From the NCBI GenBank assembly GCA_948567375.1, contig OX419762.1, forward strand, positions 21,444,727 through 21,508,726: DNA of 64,000 nucleotides, in the 5' to 3' direction. Position 1 is the stretch's first letter; the number at the start of each line of letters is the position of its first letter. The position numbers were made by a program, and so were the translations under genes. Below, in pieces: positions 37,610 through 50,538 of this stretch. This stretch comes from Lunularia cruciata. Lineage: Eukaryota > Streptophyta > Marchantiopsida > Lunulariales > Lunulariaceae. The notes below the pieces were generated by a model. It searched no databases. It saw only the letters and a program-made list of their open reading frames with translations, and was not told where the DNA came from.

Positions 37610-39060
37610 GAAACCCCTAAAAGTGGACTGAGGAGATTGGAAGAATATGATGAGGTTAAATGTAACAATCCCAAATGGTATCTTTGATGAGAAGTACTTC
37701 TAGTAATGATTGGAAAGTAGCCAATTCCAAAGATCCAATTGGATTGGTGGTTGTAGAATGTCTAATGAAGTTATTCAGACCAAAGAGAACAACTTACTTG
37801 ACTATCAACTATGTTATTTTCTTTGAGTATGCATACCAAGAAAAAGTGGTGAATTGGGATTACATGTTTTACAAGAAAGTGTGGTCAATGATTAGAGAGC
37901 TATAAGAAGATGGAAGAGCAACTTACCTAACCTCTTGTTCAATACAATTTTACATAAGGCTGAATTTGTTGAGCAAGGAAGAGAAGAGAAAGTTGCAAAG
38001 TCACTTCTACTCAGAAGATTTCACCTCTCAACTTGAGGGAAGAGCAATTAAACAATCATGCAAGAATATGGATGAAGAATTTGCCAAGACAAAGAGGTTT
38101 GTAGAGGTAAGGGTTCCAAAAATCAAGAGGAGGAGATCAACCTCAACACAAACCCCAAAAATTGCAAAGAAAACAAGAACAAACCCTTAAGTAGTAGATA
38201 TTTCTTTGGAAGAGGACAAAGCTAGAGACAAAGAGGAGGTGTACTTGGCAAGAAACCAAATCTGATTCAAAAGAAGGAGATGAGTATGTAGATGCAAAAT
38301 CTGCATCATAAGACGAAGAACCAATATTAAGATAAAGCCAAAGATCAAGAAGATCTTTGGCTTGAAAAACTTGTATATTTAGCATCATTGGAGCTACATA
38401 CCAAACTATACAAAGAAGAAGAAATCAAAGTGAAAATCAAGAAGGAACGAGAAGTAGATTTGGAGAAATTGCACCACAAAGAGTAAGAAGTGGCATTAAA
38501 GTTCAACAAGCCTTGCCTATGGATTGGACAAACTTTGTGATTAATATGGTGCATCCAATCCTATTCTTCTTGTAGATGATCCTTCCACAATATCAAGAAG
38601 TTGGGTTGGATGTAAAGAACTTCACTTTTCTTGTAAGAAGATTGCACAAGGATGAATACACTCTGTAAGCAAAGCAAGACATGTGCAAAGACACATTTAG
38701 AAGAGAAAAACCTTGTGCAAGGAAGAGTGCAAGAAATTGAACATGCTTGAGCAAGAGAATTAAGAGCTAAATTAATAGAATACATTGATGACCATTGACC
38801 ACAAAAACTTCAAGGAAGACAACATAAGATTGCACGAAAACATAAGAGCTCTTTGGCTCAAAGGCAAGCAACAACAAAAAATATACAAAGAAGGCTTGTA
38901 GAAGGAGTCAAAGTAGGCTAACGTTCGAAATGATTTGAAGTGAGATAAAGATTGCTACCTCAGACTTGTAGATGGCCAAATATAGAAAGAGGTGGAAATT
39001 TAGTTGGAAGCCCTACAAAAAAGAGCTCCTTTTTTGAAGAGAAAGCCATTGTAAAGACTT
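37610..39060 (+). pseudogene. Coiled-coil repeat protein, copy B
   Basis: A plus-strand relic of the family seen at 1-1990. It begins with a WTEE block at about 37625, then RPKRTTYLTINYVIFFEYAY (aligned with TTYVMKHQAVFFHKM of copy A), VVNWDYMF, FYIRLNLLSKEE, a basic segment (PKIKRRRSTSTQTPK) and a charged tail. Its later part includes VGLDVKNFTFLVRRLHKDEY at about 38605. Stops and small frameshifts interrupt it. Function unknown. Confidence 0.65.
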
Positions 39061-40329
39061 GGTGTTGTCCAAATTCATAATATTATGGTAAGAACTGATT
39101 GGTCTCACAAGGATATTAGTTGAAGATGACTAAAAATGAGATAAAAGTGTCACTATGATGACTATCTATTGTTTTTGTATTTAATCTCTTGGACAGAGTC
39201 ATTCCTAAAAGAGTGTAATTTCACCACTCTTTGCACATTACAAAAAGATGAACAAAAAAATTTCACATTCACTACGTATTTAATCCAAAGGATTCCTAAA
39301 TGTGGTGGTTCATTTGTAATGAAGGTAACTTTGCATCTAAATTTTGTTACCTTCCTTGTTGCCCAACCAAATTCTTGACTACTATCATCAAGATATTCAT
39401 AAGTACTATGATTTTCAATCACATCACAAAGTTCAAGTCATGCAAGATTGGCAATATTAAGTGTTGTCTTATGGATAATGTCTAAAAATGCATGAGCTAA
39501 GAGGGAGTAAGATCTTCCCAAGGGTCCAATCACTCTAATGACTACAACGATGACATTTTGATCTACCTTTCCTAAAGGCACAATATCACAAGAGTCCTGA
39601 ATGACTATGTTGCTAAATCTTACAAGGTAGTATTGTTTTATGATACTCCAGGTGTTTGGAAACCTAACTTGTATTTTTCTTGACCTCTATAAAGCCCTTA
39701 AAGTTGCACATTCTAATTCCACACAAATTATTCTATTCACTTAAGTGCTTCTGCTCATACATCAAGATTCCTCACTCCCCCTCAATTAAGCTTGTAGTCA
39801 TTGATACAAAGTGTAGACTAGCACACATGCAAACTCAAGGGTCTTGATGGTATAAACTTCATTTACAAAAAAAGAAGGATGCACCAAATAGATGCAATGA
39901 ATATTAGGCTTAAGCCTTTTATACACTTCCTACTTAGCCACAAAGGACCCAATGGCTACAATGTGCTAGAAAGTACACCTAAGTACATCTAGATGCTCAA
40001 TGTTAATCATATCTTATCTACTTATCATATCCTAACCTAATCTTAAGTAGGTGTGGGCCATGTGGTATGGCTACCTCAGCCTCTTAACTTGTCATCTATA
40101 GCTATTATGACAAGTGCCAACCATGGCACAAGATCTTTGTAACCTAACTAGCTATGTACAAAGTATATATAGATATAAAATGTCTAGTTCTTTGACTATG
40201 AAAACTACCCTATCTCATAGTTATTCTTGACAAAATTGATTGTTGCTTTTTTATGAAGTCATTGTGATTTTTACTTGTTTGCAATACAACCAAGTGGCAC
40301 TTTTGACATTGCATATTTGAATTGATTCT
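39061..40329. other. No supported gene; LTR-like non-coding DNA
   Basis: Overlapping ORFs on opposite strands at 39162-39422 have no similarity. The stretch 39770-40220 has the look of LTR or leader sequence, but no partner was found in the window. Confidence 0.3.
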
Positions 40330-41165
40330 ACAAGCTCCTTCATACAACTATCAATAATTCATATAAAGCTAGTATGTGTTTCTTCAAACTTGGAGTTAAT
40401 ATGACCTTGCAGCTTTATAGACAACGCCTTGAGTTGTTTGTTTTTATAGGCCATCCTCTCTAGTGCATCAATCTTCATTCTTAAGTCCTTCAACTTTGTA
40501 CATTAAGGTTCTTGTTGGCAATGCATTTCAATTGGTTCAAGAGTTGCATTGCCATAGTTTTGGTTGTTGCAAGTAGCTCTATCTGCTCATTCTCCAAAAA
40601 TTTGCTCACTGTGGAGTTTTTTTCAATAGCTCATCGTGCATTTTTGTTTTTTTCTTGTACTCCTTCTCTTGTTGGCATTTGAGGCTTGTATTGAGGTCCA
40701 AGATGTAGATCATTGTCTTGGTACAAAACTCCTCTAGCTTTGCTTGTAGAGTCCTTAGTTCATCATCTCAAGCTCCTAGCTTAGCTTGTAGAGTCCTTTT
40801 TTCATCATCTCAAGCCCATAGTTTGTCTTCATACTTCTCTTGTTGGTGGAAGACTTTGTTATTATTTTTGTTGACTTTTTTTTCAGCCATAAAATAAATG
40901 CCTTGTATTGTTCTTGTCTTGCAAGAGCTTCTTGAACAACTCTTGAATTTGGTCTCGCTTCAATCTGTTTGTTGCCCTTGATCAATTTATTATGCATAAA
41001 GACCTTCTCCTTGGTCTTCAATCATAGGGTTAAGTTCTTTTGTAGAATTACAAGAATCCCTCCAAGGCTTCCATCATGGGCATACCAATCTTCATGGTAT
41101 AGACCACTATCAACCACAAGTGCAAGTTGTTTTTGTATTTCATGTGACTTAAGAAGTCCTTGATC
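40330..41165 (-). pseudogene. Coiled-coil repeat protein, fragment D
   Basis: Minus-strand charged heptad-rich sequence, e.g. ARPNSRVVQEALARQEQYKA, KTMIYILDLNTSLKCQQEKE and KDLRMKIDALERMAYKNKQL. It matches the C-terminal coiled-coil part of copies A and C in style and partly in sequence; the N-terminal block was not found. Stops interrupt it. Assignment to the family is by resemblance only. Confidence 0.4.
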
Positions 41166-41214
41166 ATTGGGATGCCCATCTATTTGTATTTATTTTTTAA
41201 ATGAATTTCAAATT

Positions 41215-41796
41215 TGTTTGTGAGTATAAGGGCACAAAGACAAAACCCCAAAAGCCCAAAAGCACAAAAGCTCAAAACAAATTCCAATGCTCCAAAAGAG
41301 CACTTTATCTTTGTTTCATAGCAAAGTGGATCCCTTCTAAGGGAGCTACACCCTTAGATTAGATACATGAATTGGTAACATGTCAACAAACTACACCCTT
41401 AGATTACATATCTGGATTGGTGATATGTCAACCTTTGCTCTATATGGTTAGTCCAAACAAGTTTGACCAGAGGAAATATTTGTACAGGAAGCTCAACAAC
41501 ATGGAAGAAGTACCATTAGAAAGATATTGATGAGACAAATAGAGTGAGACAGAAGGAGACACTTTTTTTAGGATTATGGTCCATTTTGTGAGGCCTAATT
41601 CTTTTGTTAAGGCCTCCAAAATTTGCTTTGAAGTTTTTGGTGTATTTTCAACCTTTACACTCAACCTATTAATATAATTCCTTGTTTGGTGACTATTCTA
41701 TCTGATCTATTTAGACCACCATGTATAACATCTCTAAAGATATAACCAAGCCAAATTTTCACTTGTAGCTAATTTTCCTAGCTAATGGTATTTACA
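41215..41796 (-). repeat. Diverged solo LTR of the chromovirus family
   Basis: Homologous through its length to the LTRs at 44457-45049 and 50539-51126 and in the same orientation, but more diverged; shared landmarks include GCTACACCCTTAGATTAGAT, GAGGCCTAATTC and AACCAAGCCAAATTTTCACT. It ends GGTATTTACA. No element interior adjoins it. Confidence 0.7.
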
Positions 41797-42819
41797 ATGA
41801 GGAAGTACTATCTTATCCTGCCATTTTGGTGGGAAAACCTGTAGATAGTACATACTTTAGAGTGATGCCTCCTAAGCCAACAACCCTAATGATAGAGTCT
41901 AGGTTGGAAGGTCATCTAAAGGAAGAATGCAGCAAACCAAATTGGGACTAAAAGGTGCAAAAAAGTGAATGGTCTGGTAGGAGAAGGACTTTAGCCCAAA
42001 GATTTCCATACATTAGGCCTAAAAGCACTTAGCTCAAAAATCAAAACTTAGCCAAATGAGTTTTCTCCAATACTCTACTTTCTAGACCCAATACATGGCA
42101 AGCACTATACACCAATTTGAATGCACCACCAACAAATTCAAGGACAGTTGTTCTTAATCAAGAAAATTGGTTTGTATTCTGAGGACAATTGTTGGCATTT
42201 GGCCCAATGCTTGCATCAAAAACCGGACTGTTGTGGAAAGTGATGGCTTGCATGGGCAAGCAGTACTTGGCATTGAATGAGTGACAAGGAAAAAGGACAA
42301 CCTAACCACTTTCTAGCTAAATAATGATTAAAGACTTTCCTGTAAAAGAAAGCGGGGAACAATCATTTCCCCTTTTCATATTGCAAGTGATCTATTAAGC
42401 ACAACATGATCTTGAATTTGATCATTTGTTGTTGTAGTTTTCTATTTTTTGAACCCAAATCAACCTATGCTTTGTTCCTTAGCATTTGAAAAAACTCTTT
42501 TCATTTAGAAACCCATGAGGAAGGCCTCAAAAGCCCAATAGTCAATGCTTGGGTAGTGTATTTTAGAGAGAGTAAATTCAGAGCAAGCATATGGGTTTCT
42601 TGCTCTAGGATTGGGATGCAAAAGATTTTGAAATCATCCATGAGATGATGAGTTGAAAGGAGAAGAACAATGAGGAGAATTACAAGAATAACCTTGGTCC
42701 AGATGCAGGTCCATTGGGAGCAATAACAATCAATACCAATTTCTATGATTAGGAGCTGATCCAAGAGGTCAAGGATACCTTTAGGGAATCTTGCAACCAC
42801 AACAATGGTTTGCAAGTTC
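41797..42819 (+). other. Probable 5' region of copy C, not readable as protein
   Basis: Continuous with copy C downstream, but stops in all frames prevent an alignment with copies A and B. Confidence 0.3.
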
Positions 42820-44456
42820 TTTGCTATAAGGACCCAACACAATGAGAAATTGTAGAAGAGGTTATGAAGTTGTTCCATCACAAACAAACAACTTACTTAA
42901 CAAAGACCCAAGCCGTCTTCTTTCGCAAGATGGACAAAGGTGAACTTGTGAATTGGGCTTGCATGTTCTACTTATAGTCCCAAACCCGTCACAAGACTTC
43001 TTCAAGGAAAGAGAGGCACTTATCTAGCCCTATTTGCAATCCATTTCTACATGGGTCTCAATTTGTTAAATGAAGAGGAGTGAAAGAGATTTCCAAGCCA
43101 CTACCCTATAATGGATTACTTTGCTTGCCAACCCTTGATCAAGAAATATCAAGAAGTGGATGTGGAATTTTCCAAAATTAGCAAGTTTCTGCTTATGGAC
43201 AAAGAGGTGGTGATACCAAGACAAAGAAGAAATGAGCACCACCAAGTCAGGCTATCACACCAACCAAGAAGCAAGCAAGGAAGAACTCCGATCATCAGAG
43301 TGACTTCCAACACTAAAGAAGAAGAAGAAGTTGGTTCAAAGGAAGAGATTGAGGAAGAAGAAGAAGGTTCCTTCACTATAGAGTCCTATGAGGAGGACCA
43401 TAAAGAAGAAGAGCAATTCAAGGATGCCTAGTCTGCCCCCAAACTTCTAGTGATGGAAGAGGCCAAAGAAGCGGAAGATGGAAGTGAGGATGTAGATGAA
43501 GTGCAAGAGGATACCAAAACCCAAACCCTTCATTCCTCAATCCTCATCTCTAGATAAGAATTTGGCCCAAAGGACAAAGCTAAATATGAAGAAGAAGGAA
43601 ATGTTGAGGTCTGGTAGACTCTCTTGCAAATTGAAAAGGAAGTGGAATTCTTTGTCTTGCAAGAGGAGGAAAGATTTAACTAAACCACCACCAACCAAGT
43701 TTTGGAGAGAGCCCAATTCATTATTCATTTGGTGGTGAAGGGAGGGAGGGGATTTGCAATTTAAATAACTCCTACTACCACAATACTAGCAAGAATTTCT
43801 AGAGATTGTAGGTTACACTACCTTGGTGTAAAGGTTGCACAAGGAAATTTACATGAGGAAGGCGCAAGAAAGCAAGCGCCAAGAGAAAGTTACCTAGAGT
43901 TGAGATCATTACAAGGAGGAAGCAAAGAAGGCAAACTCCTTGGTGCAAGAGTTGTTTGAAGAGAAGAAGTAGAAGGTCTCTCTTGCCTCCACTCACCAAA
44001 TTTAGGAGAAGGCATTGAGCAAGGTACAATTGGAGTCGGGACAATTGAGGATGGAGAAGACAGAGACGGAGCTCAACTATGAGGATCAACTCCAAGCTAG
44101 AGACAAGGAGGTGCAGAGGCTGTGCTTAGAGCTGGACAACACCAAGGTCAAGAATGCAAATTTGGATCTCTAGATGCTCAAGTATTGAAAGGAGGTAGCA
44201 GCCTAGTTGGATGCCCAAGTGAAGGAATTAGCTTTGGCCTAGAGAAGGAAGCCAAACAAGAATGCTTGCACAAGCAATTGAATGATGAATTTTTGGCAAA
44301 GTGCCTACAGATGGGGACAAATAAGAAGGAGGAACTACAACAAGTGGAAGAACAGAACAATTTATGGAGATGGTCCAAAAAGAAGCAAAAAGGAGAGCTG
44401 CAAATTGCAAGATCCATGATCTAAGGGTTTCAAGTACAAAAGGTGAAAGGGAGAAT
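42820..44456 (+). pseudogene. Coiled-coil repeat protein, copy C, first part
   Basis: Plus-strand relic with HKQTTYLTKTQAVFFRKMDK and GELVNWACMF (about 42880-42975), aligned with copy A residues TTYVMKHQAVFFHKM and GEPINWV. After it come FYMGLNLLNEEE-like sequence, a Lys/Arg segment, a Glu-rich segment (EEEVGSKEEIEEEEEGSFT), and a coiled coil up to 44456 (KEELQQVEEQNNLWRWSKKK). The frame is cut at 44456 by the chromovirus and resumes at 51127. Stops are present in other parts, so it was already decaying or decayed later. Confidence 0.65.
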
Positions 44457-45049
44457 TGTAATATTCCAAGGATAAGAAAACTTACAAGAGAAACAAAAGA
44501 GAAGAAACACAAAGCTTTGCACTCAATAATTCAATGGCCCAAAGGAGCACCTTGTCTTTATTATATAACAAAGAGGAATCTCTCAAAGTAAGCTCCACCT
44601 TTGGATTATATACATGGATTGGTGACATGTCAGCAAGCTCCACCCTTAGATTAGTTACATGCATGAGTTACATATCATTTCTTTTCTTATCTGGTGGATC
44701 AAACAATTTTTAACTCAAGGGAATCTCTAGGAAATCTTCTTGTAGAAATCTTAGAATCACATGGATGAGGTACCATTGGAAAGTTCTTGATGAGACAAGT
44801 AGTGGGGGAGGAGAGGAGAGGAAGGTCAATGTTTTATTCTCATAGGGAGGGACTCTTCACATTTTGAGGCCTAATTCATCCGTTTAGGCCTCCAAAATTG
44901 GCTCTAATGGGCTCTTACCCTATTAGTATAAGTACTCTTTTGTTGACACCTCTATTTGAACTATTTCATAAATCATATATAACATCTTTCTAGACATTAC
45001 CCAAGCCAATTTTCACTTCTAAGTAATATGTCTAGCCATTGGTATTATA
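44457..45049 (-). repeat. 3' LTR of the chromovirus
   Basis: In plus orientation it starts TGTAATATTCC and ends GGTATTATA; the partner is at 50539-51126. Confidence 0.85.
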
Positions 45050-45069
45050 AGCCTCTTCCCTTTTAAGAT
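45050..45069 (-). other. Polypurine tract of the chromovirus
   Basis: On the minus strand it reads CTTAAAAGGGAAGAGGCT immediately before the 3' LTR, the expected site for plus-strand priming. Confidence 0.7.
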
Positions 45070-45077
45070 GCAACATC

Positions 45078-45272
45078 CTAGTCGCAAAGTTGTTGCTCAA
45101 AAGATTTCACTAACACCGGTGCATTGATCAAGTTGGATACTAGCTTTGATGTTGCCTCATATAGTCGGCACCCTTTCCAATGTACAAGATATTCCACACG
45201 TAGATAGCGAATACCATGGATGTGTTTCAAGAGAATGTGTTTGACTTCATATTCCTCCATGTTATCAATGAG
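45078..45272 (-). pseudogene. Chromodomain (C terminus of chromovirus integrase)
   Basis: The minus frame encodes PTLIDNMEEYEVKHILLKH, then RVEYLVHWKG and YEATSKLVSNLINAPVLVKS. This is the typical EEYEVE...YLVKWKG...EATWEP..NL chromodomain pattern; WE of the conserved TWEP motif is changed here to SK. In chromoviruses the domain directs integration toward marked chromatin. It is cut from integrase by the insert at 45273-47617. Confidence 0.75.
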
Positions 45273-47617
45273 TGTTGGACAAGGTCAAATTTCTTGTATG
45301 GAAGGAAAGTGGGGCGGTTGGGATGCATATCTACATAGTAAGGAAACATGAAATATTGGATGGATCTTCATGTGTGGTGGTAACTCAAGGTGATAGGCCA
45401 TTTCACTGTCGTGTTGTGGTTTACATAGTCCGTCAAAAAATAAACCATCATGGTTATCTCCACATTAATGGAGTAGGTTGTATGATAGATCTAACGAATG
45501 AGACTTTGCAATGTGAGAAATCTATGGACATGTACACAATTGGCCATGTGGATTGCAATCTTATCATGTTCAAGGGCTCTAATGTATATAGGTGAGAGAG
45601 AATGGAGAGATAGGTGTGTTTTAGTTGAGGAGTCTTGAGGGAGAGGGGAACATTGGGAGTGAGAGTTGTAGCAGAGCGTGAGTGTTAGAGCATTAGAGGA
45701 GGAATTTGACCATCAGATGTCCCATGCTCCCAATTTGCCACTCCCAAATCCTTTTCTCATCAAGCTTTAAATTTTACACCATGATGGATTATGGGACTGG
45801 ATGGTGGTATATTTTGGGGTGATATTCATGGAGTCGGTGACGGGAAGCTCAGATCCTATTGTCCTTCCGATGTTTACTTATGAACATGTATGGGAATTGA
45901 CAATCTATGTGCTTCTATAGTTGGGAAATACCTGAATGTTCACTCATAAGCTTGAAGGTGGAGTTGTGTGGTCCATTTGTCAAAAGTGAAGAGACTAAAG
46001 GACAAATTTCCAAGAGATTGGGTTCCAAGTGAAGGAATCTAGAGTTTTGGACCATTGGGGGAGCTTGGAGAGAACATTTGAGATGTGGAGACCACGTTTA
46101 GAGTGAGGGGCTGACAGGCTACAATCAAGAGACTGAAATTAGACTATTTAAGTAGATTTTTAAAGAGATATCATAAAGTGAGTCAAGGGGGGTACAATTC
46201 ATACCCAGGAGCACAAAGTAGGCAATTAGGAGAGCTCCTTGAAACATTTTCATGATCTATTGGTGGGTTTGGAGAGTAGAAAAAATTCTTATAGCTTTGA
46301 GCATAAGAAATTTGAGTTTTGGATCAATCTTAAATCATATCTGATTGATTGAAGTTGAAGCTTTTGAGATGTAAGGTGTTGGAGAAAAGCTGATGATCAA
46401 GTTTAGAGTTTTGGTCACTCCCCAAGTTGTGGTTTGGGATACCTTAGGAAAATTTCCAGTCTTGTTTTTGGTAAGGTTTTGCATCTTTGTGTGAAGGTTT
46501 CATGTGAATTCTTGAAATAGAGAATTCAGAGTCTTGGATCAAGTATACTTGGGTCTATAGAGCTCATAAGTTAGGCCAGCTCAGGAATTGATCCACATCT
46601 AGAAATTGGGATTGGATTAGACTACAAAAATTTGCAAGAGTTTAGACAAGGACATGAAAACTACTATGAAAATTTTGTTTGGCTCTAGATCTATGGGGAG
46701 TGAGATCTAATGCAAAACATTCTACTACAAATTTTATCATAAAGCTTAGTAGAGCAGTTTTTATTTTCCATCTTGATTGGATGTCAATTCTCCTATCTTG
46801 TGACTATGATTGAGGGTTTTAGGGTGCTATAGTTTTTTTAAGGGTCAAAGTGTACTTTTGAATCAGAAATCTAGAGAGAAGTTGCAAAGAACCAAGAGCA
46901 AAACCTAAAATATGGCTTTTGAAATTAGGGTGAAAGTTACAAAAAACCTGGCTAAATCTAAGAGGTTGTCAAAGGAGTTGTAGTGATTTGATTTATGACT
47001 ATTTTATGTCATTGGAAAGCTTATCTTAGAAGCTTTCCATTGACATCTAGAACACTTGAATCCAAGCTACAAAACAAAATTTATGTTCATATGAGCTTCA
47101 TAGAGTTTTCCCCATCAAGAAGACATAAGAGTACACCACTTGGAGTAGAAATTTTTTGAAAATCTGAAGTTTCGATTGGAGGAGACTTGGAGTGTAGGTT
47201 GAAATGAGCTTGATGACAAAGAAAGAAAGCTCTAAAGCTCTTTTTTAACAAAAATCATAAAGAGTTGTTGATGTTTTCGTGTGATTGGATTTTTCTTTGT
47301 GATTGGATCCTCTTTCTGCATGTTTGTATGCCCAATTGGTTTGGATTGGCATGCATACATTTCACTTAGTTTTTCTCTTCTAGGAGTGTTGTGTATTTCT
47401 CTTGGTAATCTTGGAAGTGATGACCAGCAGAAAAGGAGTGTGTGTGGTGATGACAGGTTAGGTTGCCCGTCACTACCCTTCTTGGTAGCAAGAATATTAA
47501 TTATGAGAAATGAGGGTTCCGGTGATTAGGTAACACACATGTTTAGTCAAGTAGTTACGGGTTTACCTCTAGCCTCTGATCTGTAGTCTCCACAACTAGG
47601 CACCTTGTGTGTTCACA
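45273..47617. mobile_element. 2.3-kb insertion in the chromovirus, possibly a long solo LTR
   Basis: The stretch begins TGTTGGACAAGG and ends GTGTTCACA and separates integrase from chromodomain. It has one 107-codon ORF (45272-45595) of unknown nature and otherwise only non-coding sequence of LTR style. The 5-bp flanks (ATGAG and GAGAG) match at three positions only, so the exact edges are uncertain and some host sequence may also be lost. Confidence 0.45.
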
Positions 47618-48590
47618 GAGAGAGAAAGGAAAATTACAACAATACCAATTTGACAAAAGATTGGAAAAGGCCCAATAAAATGAGATGTAAGCTTATGATG
47701 CCCAACTAATATGAGATTGGTTGTTGAAAGCGAGTCTTGGTTCCCAACATAGAACTCCATGTTTTGGTGATGTGCATCTACATGTTGTTTTTGTAAATTT
47801 TGGGCAGTCTGCAATGTGTGCTTGGTGTTCTCCATGCCTTGTTGGATTTTGGAAATAGAAGTGTTGATTGCATCTACCTTGGTATCCATAAGGAAGATCT
47901 TTATCAAGCTTGAACATGTGAAAGGATGCTCTCTATACATGAGGAAGAATGGTGTGACCTATGTGGATGCATTCACTGAATTGTTGTAAGTAAATTCCAC
48001 TAGTGAAAGTAAGGTGTACCACCTCTTTTGTTCATCTAAGGTGAAGCCCCTGAGCATGTCTTCAATAATGCAATTAGCTCTCTTTGTTTTTCCATTGGTC
48101 TGTGAATGGTAAGCCATGGACAAGGCTAATTTGGTTTTGAAGAAGCCAAAAAGTGTTCTCCAAAACAAATTGGTGAATTGAGTGTCTTTATCAATGATGA
48201 GCACTTGAGACAAGCCATGGTGAGAAAAGAATGCATCTAAGTACAATTGAGCTAATTGTGGAGCAATCACATCCTTAGTGATAGGACACATAAAAATCAT
48301 TTTGTTGAGTTGGTTGACAAAGACTATAATGGATTCAAACCTTGAGGTGGTCTTGGGTAATTCACATACCAAATCCATGCTTACTTATTCCCAACATTGT
48401 GTGGGAGTAGGGAGGGGTTGAAGGAGTCCTATAGGAGCTTGATTAGAAGCTTTATTTTTTTGACAAAGTAGGTGGCTTCAAACATACTCCATCACATTGT
48501 TGCTCATCTTGGGCCAATAATAATGGCATTTGACTACATCTAAGGTCTAGTCCACTCCAACATTACCAAGATAACAAGCTAATTGTATCA
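47618..48590 (-). pseudogene. Chromovirus integrase, broken
   Basis: The minus frame carries remnants of the zinc-binding region (KCHYYWPKMSNNVMEYVCSH), then the core: MDLVCELPKTTSRFESIIVF, IDKDTQFTNLFWRTLFGFFK (second catalytic Asp) and AYHSQTNGKTKRANCIIEDM, where the usual N(G)QTE-type Glu is a Lys. The first conserved Asp of the core is seen in MDLV. The C-terminal GPFP motif follows near 47660. The core ORF 48378-47959 is open for 139 codons; stops lie upstream and a break lies downstream. Confidence 0.8.
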
Positions 48591-50500
48591 CTTGTTACTC
48601 AATTGCTTCCTAAATACTCTCTGATAAAGAGTGTTGCCTTTCTAGATAACAACTCAATCCTCTTTGTCTTCCCATTAGGTAATTCTAATTCTTCATTCTC
48701 ATCCTTCTATAGATCCATCACCAACCTTATTGCAATGCAAGATAAGAAATTCTTTGTTGCCCTAGGGTCTACCAATACTCTCACTTGATTGCCTTCTAAG
48801 ACTCCACTTACAACAATCAATTGTGAGTTTATCTTCCTCAATCTTTGTGCACTCATCCTCTTACTTTCCCCTATATTTCACTTCTCAGGCCATAAGGTAC
48901 ATTTATTGGTGATCTTTGTTTCTTATGTGAGTTCCACATTATCCTCTTCAATTTGTCTCTCTATATTGTTCAAAGATTGCATGTATGGAGGCCAAGGGCA
49001 TCTAGGAAAACAAGCATGAAAATTGATGGCTATATGCCTAACTCGGCCGCAATTGTAACAACAACATTGTTTTTCTTGAGTCCTTTCCCCTCACCCTAAA
49101 CCCTATCTCTCCTTTCTTTGACCCGTCCATATTCTCCTTGGAGCGATCGTGCTCCTCATTCTTAAAACCAAATGTTGCTCAATTCCATAAGAATTGGTCC
49201 ACCAAAGTCATGTGTTTTAGCTCGATAATGTTGAGTCTGGACTACCCCTTCACCTCCTCCAAGTGCCCTTGCTATTCTTTGAGCATAGTCAATAGCTTCA
49301 AAAACCATGTGAGTGTTTCCTACCATTACTTCTTGGCAAATCTGCTCTTTTATCCTTGTTTGAAATTGTCCAAATTTTTTGCTAGACTTATGTCGGTTAT
49401 TGCAATCTATAGATCACAAAATACCTCCATGTACTCTTATATGCTATTCTTTTGCTTCAATCCTTAGAGTTGAGTTCAGGCCATCTACACAAAATCCATA
49501 GATTGGAAATTCTTTAACATTCCTTTTTGCATGGTTGTTCAAGTGACCTCTCTTCCTTTTGCCAACATTGATTGTTCCCAAGCATCATACCCTGTGAGGG
49601 CTTTATTGGTCAAGTACACACATGCAAACACATTTGTAGAATGATTGGTGATATAAGTTGTGAATTATCAAAAGTATTGATTCATTCTTGAAATCTAGTT
49701 CTCCACTATTCCCATGGAATGTTGTTGCTTGTAGGGGCTTGATATTGCACTTCTTCTTCATCCATAATAACAATGTGGCCCTATTGTTAACAGAGGTCAA
49801 TGTCATTGGTATGAGTGATTCTCCAAGTACTTCAACTATTGATATTGGGTTTTGGGATGATTCCCCTTCTTGCATTGCTTGATCATCCTAAAGGTATATA
49901 CTTGACTTTGCATTCCTTAGATCAAATCCTATAACTATGGATCCATGATTCCTACACATAGCAAATGCTCAATTCCTACTTCAATAGAGGGTTAATATGA
50001 TTAGTGAAGAAGGACTATTAGGACTACCATTGGGACTTTAGAGGATATCATTTGTTGATAATATTTCTCACCAAAATTATGAATTACAAAATCCCTAAAC
50101 ATTACTTTCAATCTAATCACATAACAAACTTCTACTTGAGTGTTGAAGGAGAGAGGATTTGGTATATTCAGATCCATCATAATAGAATATGGATTATCAA
50201 ATCATACTCTCTATTGTAGATTACCATAGGTAAAATCATCATGTTTGGTGAATTCATCACTACATCCATGAACTTTTCTCTAAAATGGAAAATGAGATAT
50301 ATTCCCCATTATTCATGTTTGATGTACATAATCTTGATGTGGAATGGATTCAAGAACAGAAATCAAGGTGCAAGAAATTGTCTTCCAAGAGCCTCCATCC
50401 CATCCTCTCTCTAAAACATTCCTAATCTAGAGATTGCACCATGGTTTCTCTCCTCAAAATTACTCAATCTCAATAGCCCATGTTCCTCCAAGAGGAGTGA
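48591..50500 (-). pseudogene. Chromovirus gag and protease, broken
   Basis: The minus strand, from about 50500 downward, holds weak gag sequence including a Gln-rich N-terminal ORF (49875-49603) and a central block near 49400. A zinc knuckle CYNCGRVRHIAINF at about 49040-49075 has its last Cys replaced by Phe. The protease follows near 48830-48620, with VLVDPRATKNFLSC where LVDSGATHNF is usual. The frame then joins integrase zinc-region sequence at about 48590-48560 without any RT or RNase H. Stops occur throughout. Confidence 0.7.
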
Positions 50501-50524
50501 TCCACTCTCTTGGATTGAAACACT

Positions 50525-50537
50525 CACTTTGATACCA
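50525..50537 (-). other. Primer binding site, initiator-tRNA-Met type
   Basis: On the minus strand TGGTATCAAAGTG starts one base after the 5' LTR; it matches the common TGGTATCAGAGC site at ten of the first eleven positions. Plant chromoviruses commonly prime from initiator Met tRNA. Confidence 0.75.
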
Positions 50538-50538
50538 T

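Noticed and set aside
45272-45595. 107-codon plus ORF as a host gene
   Set aside because: It starts at the edge of an insertion in a transposon, has no partner exons and no recognised domain.
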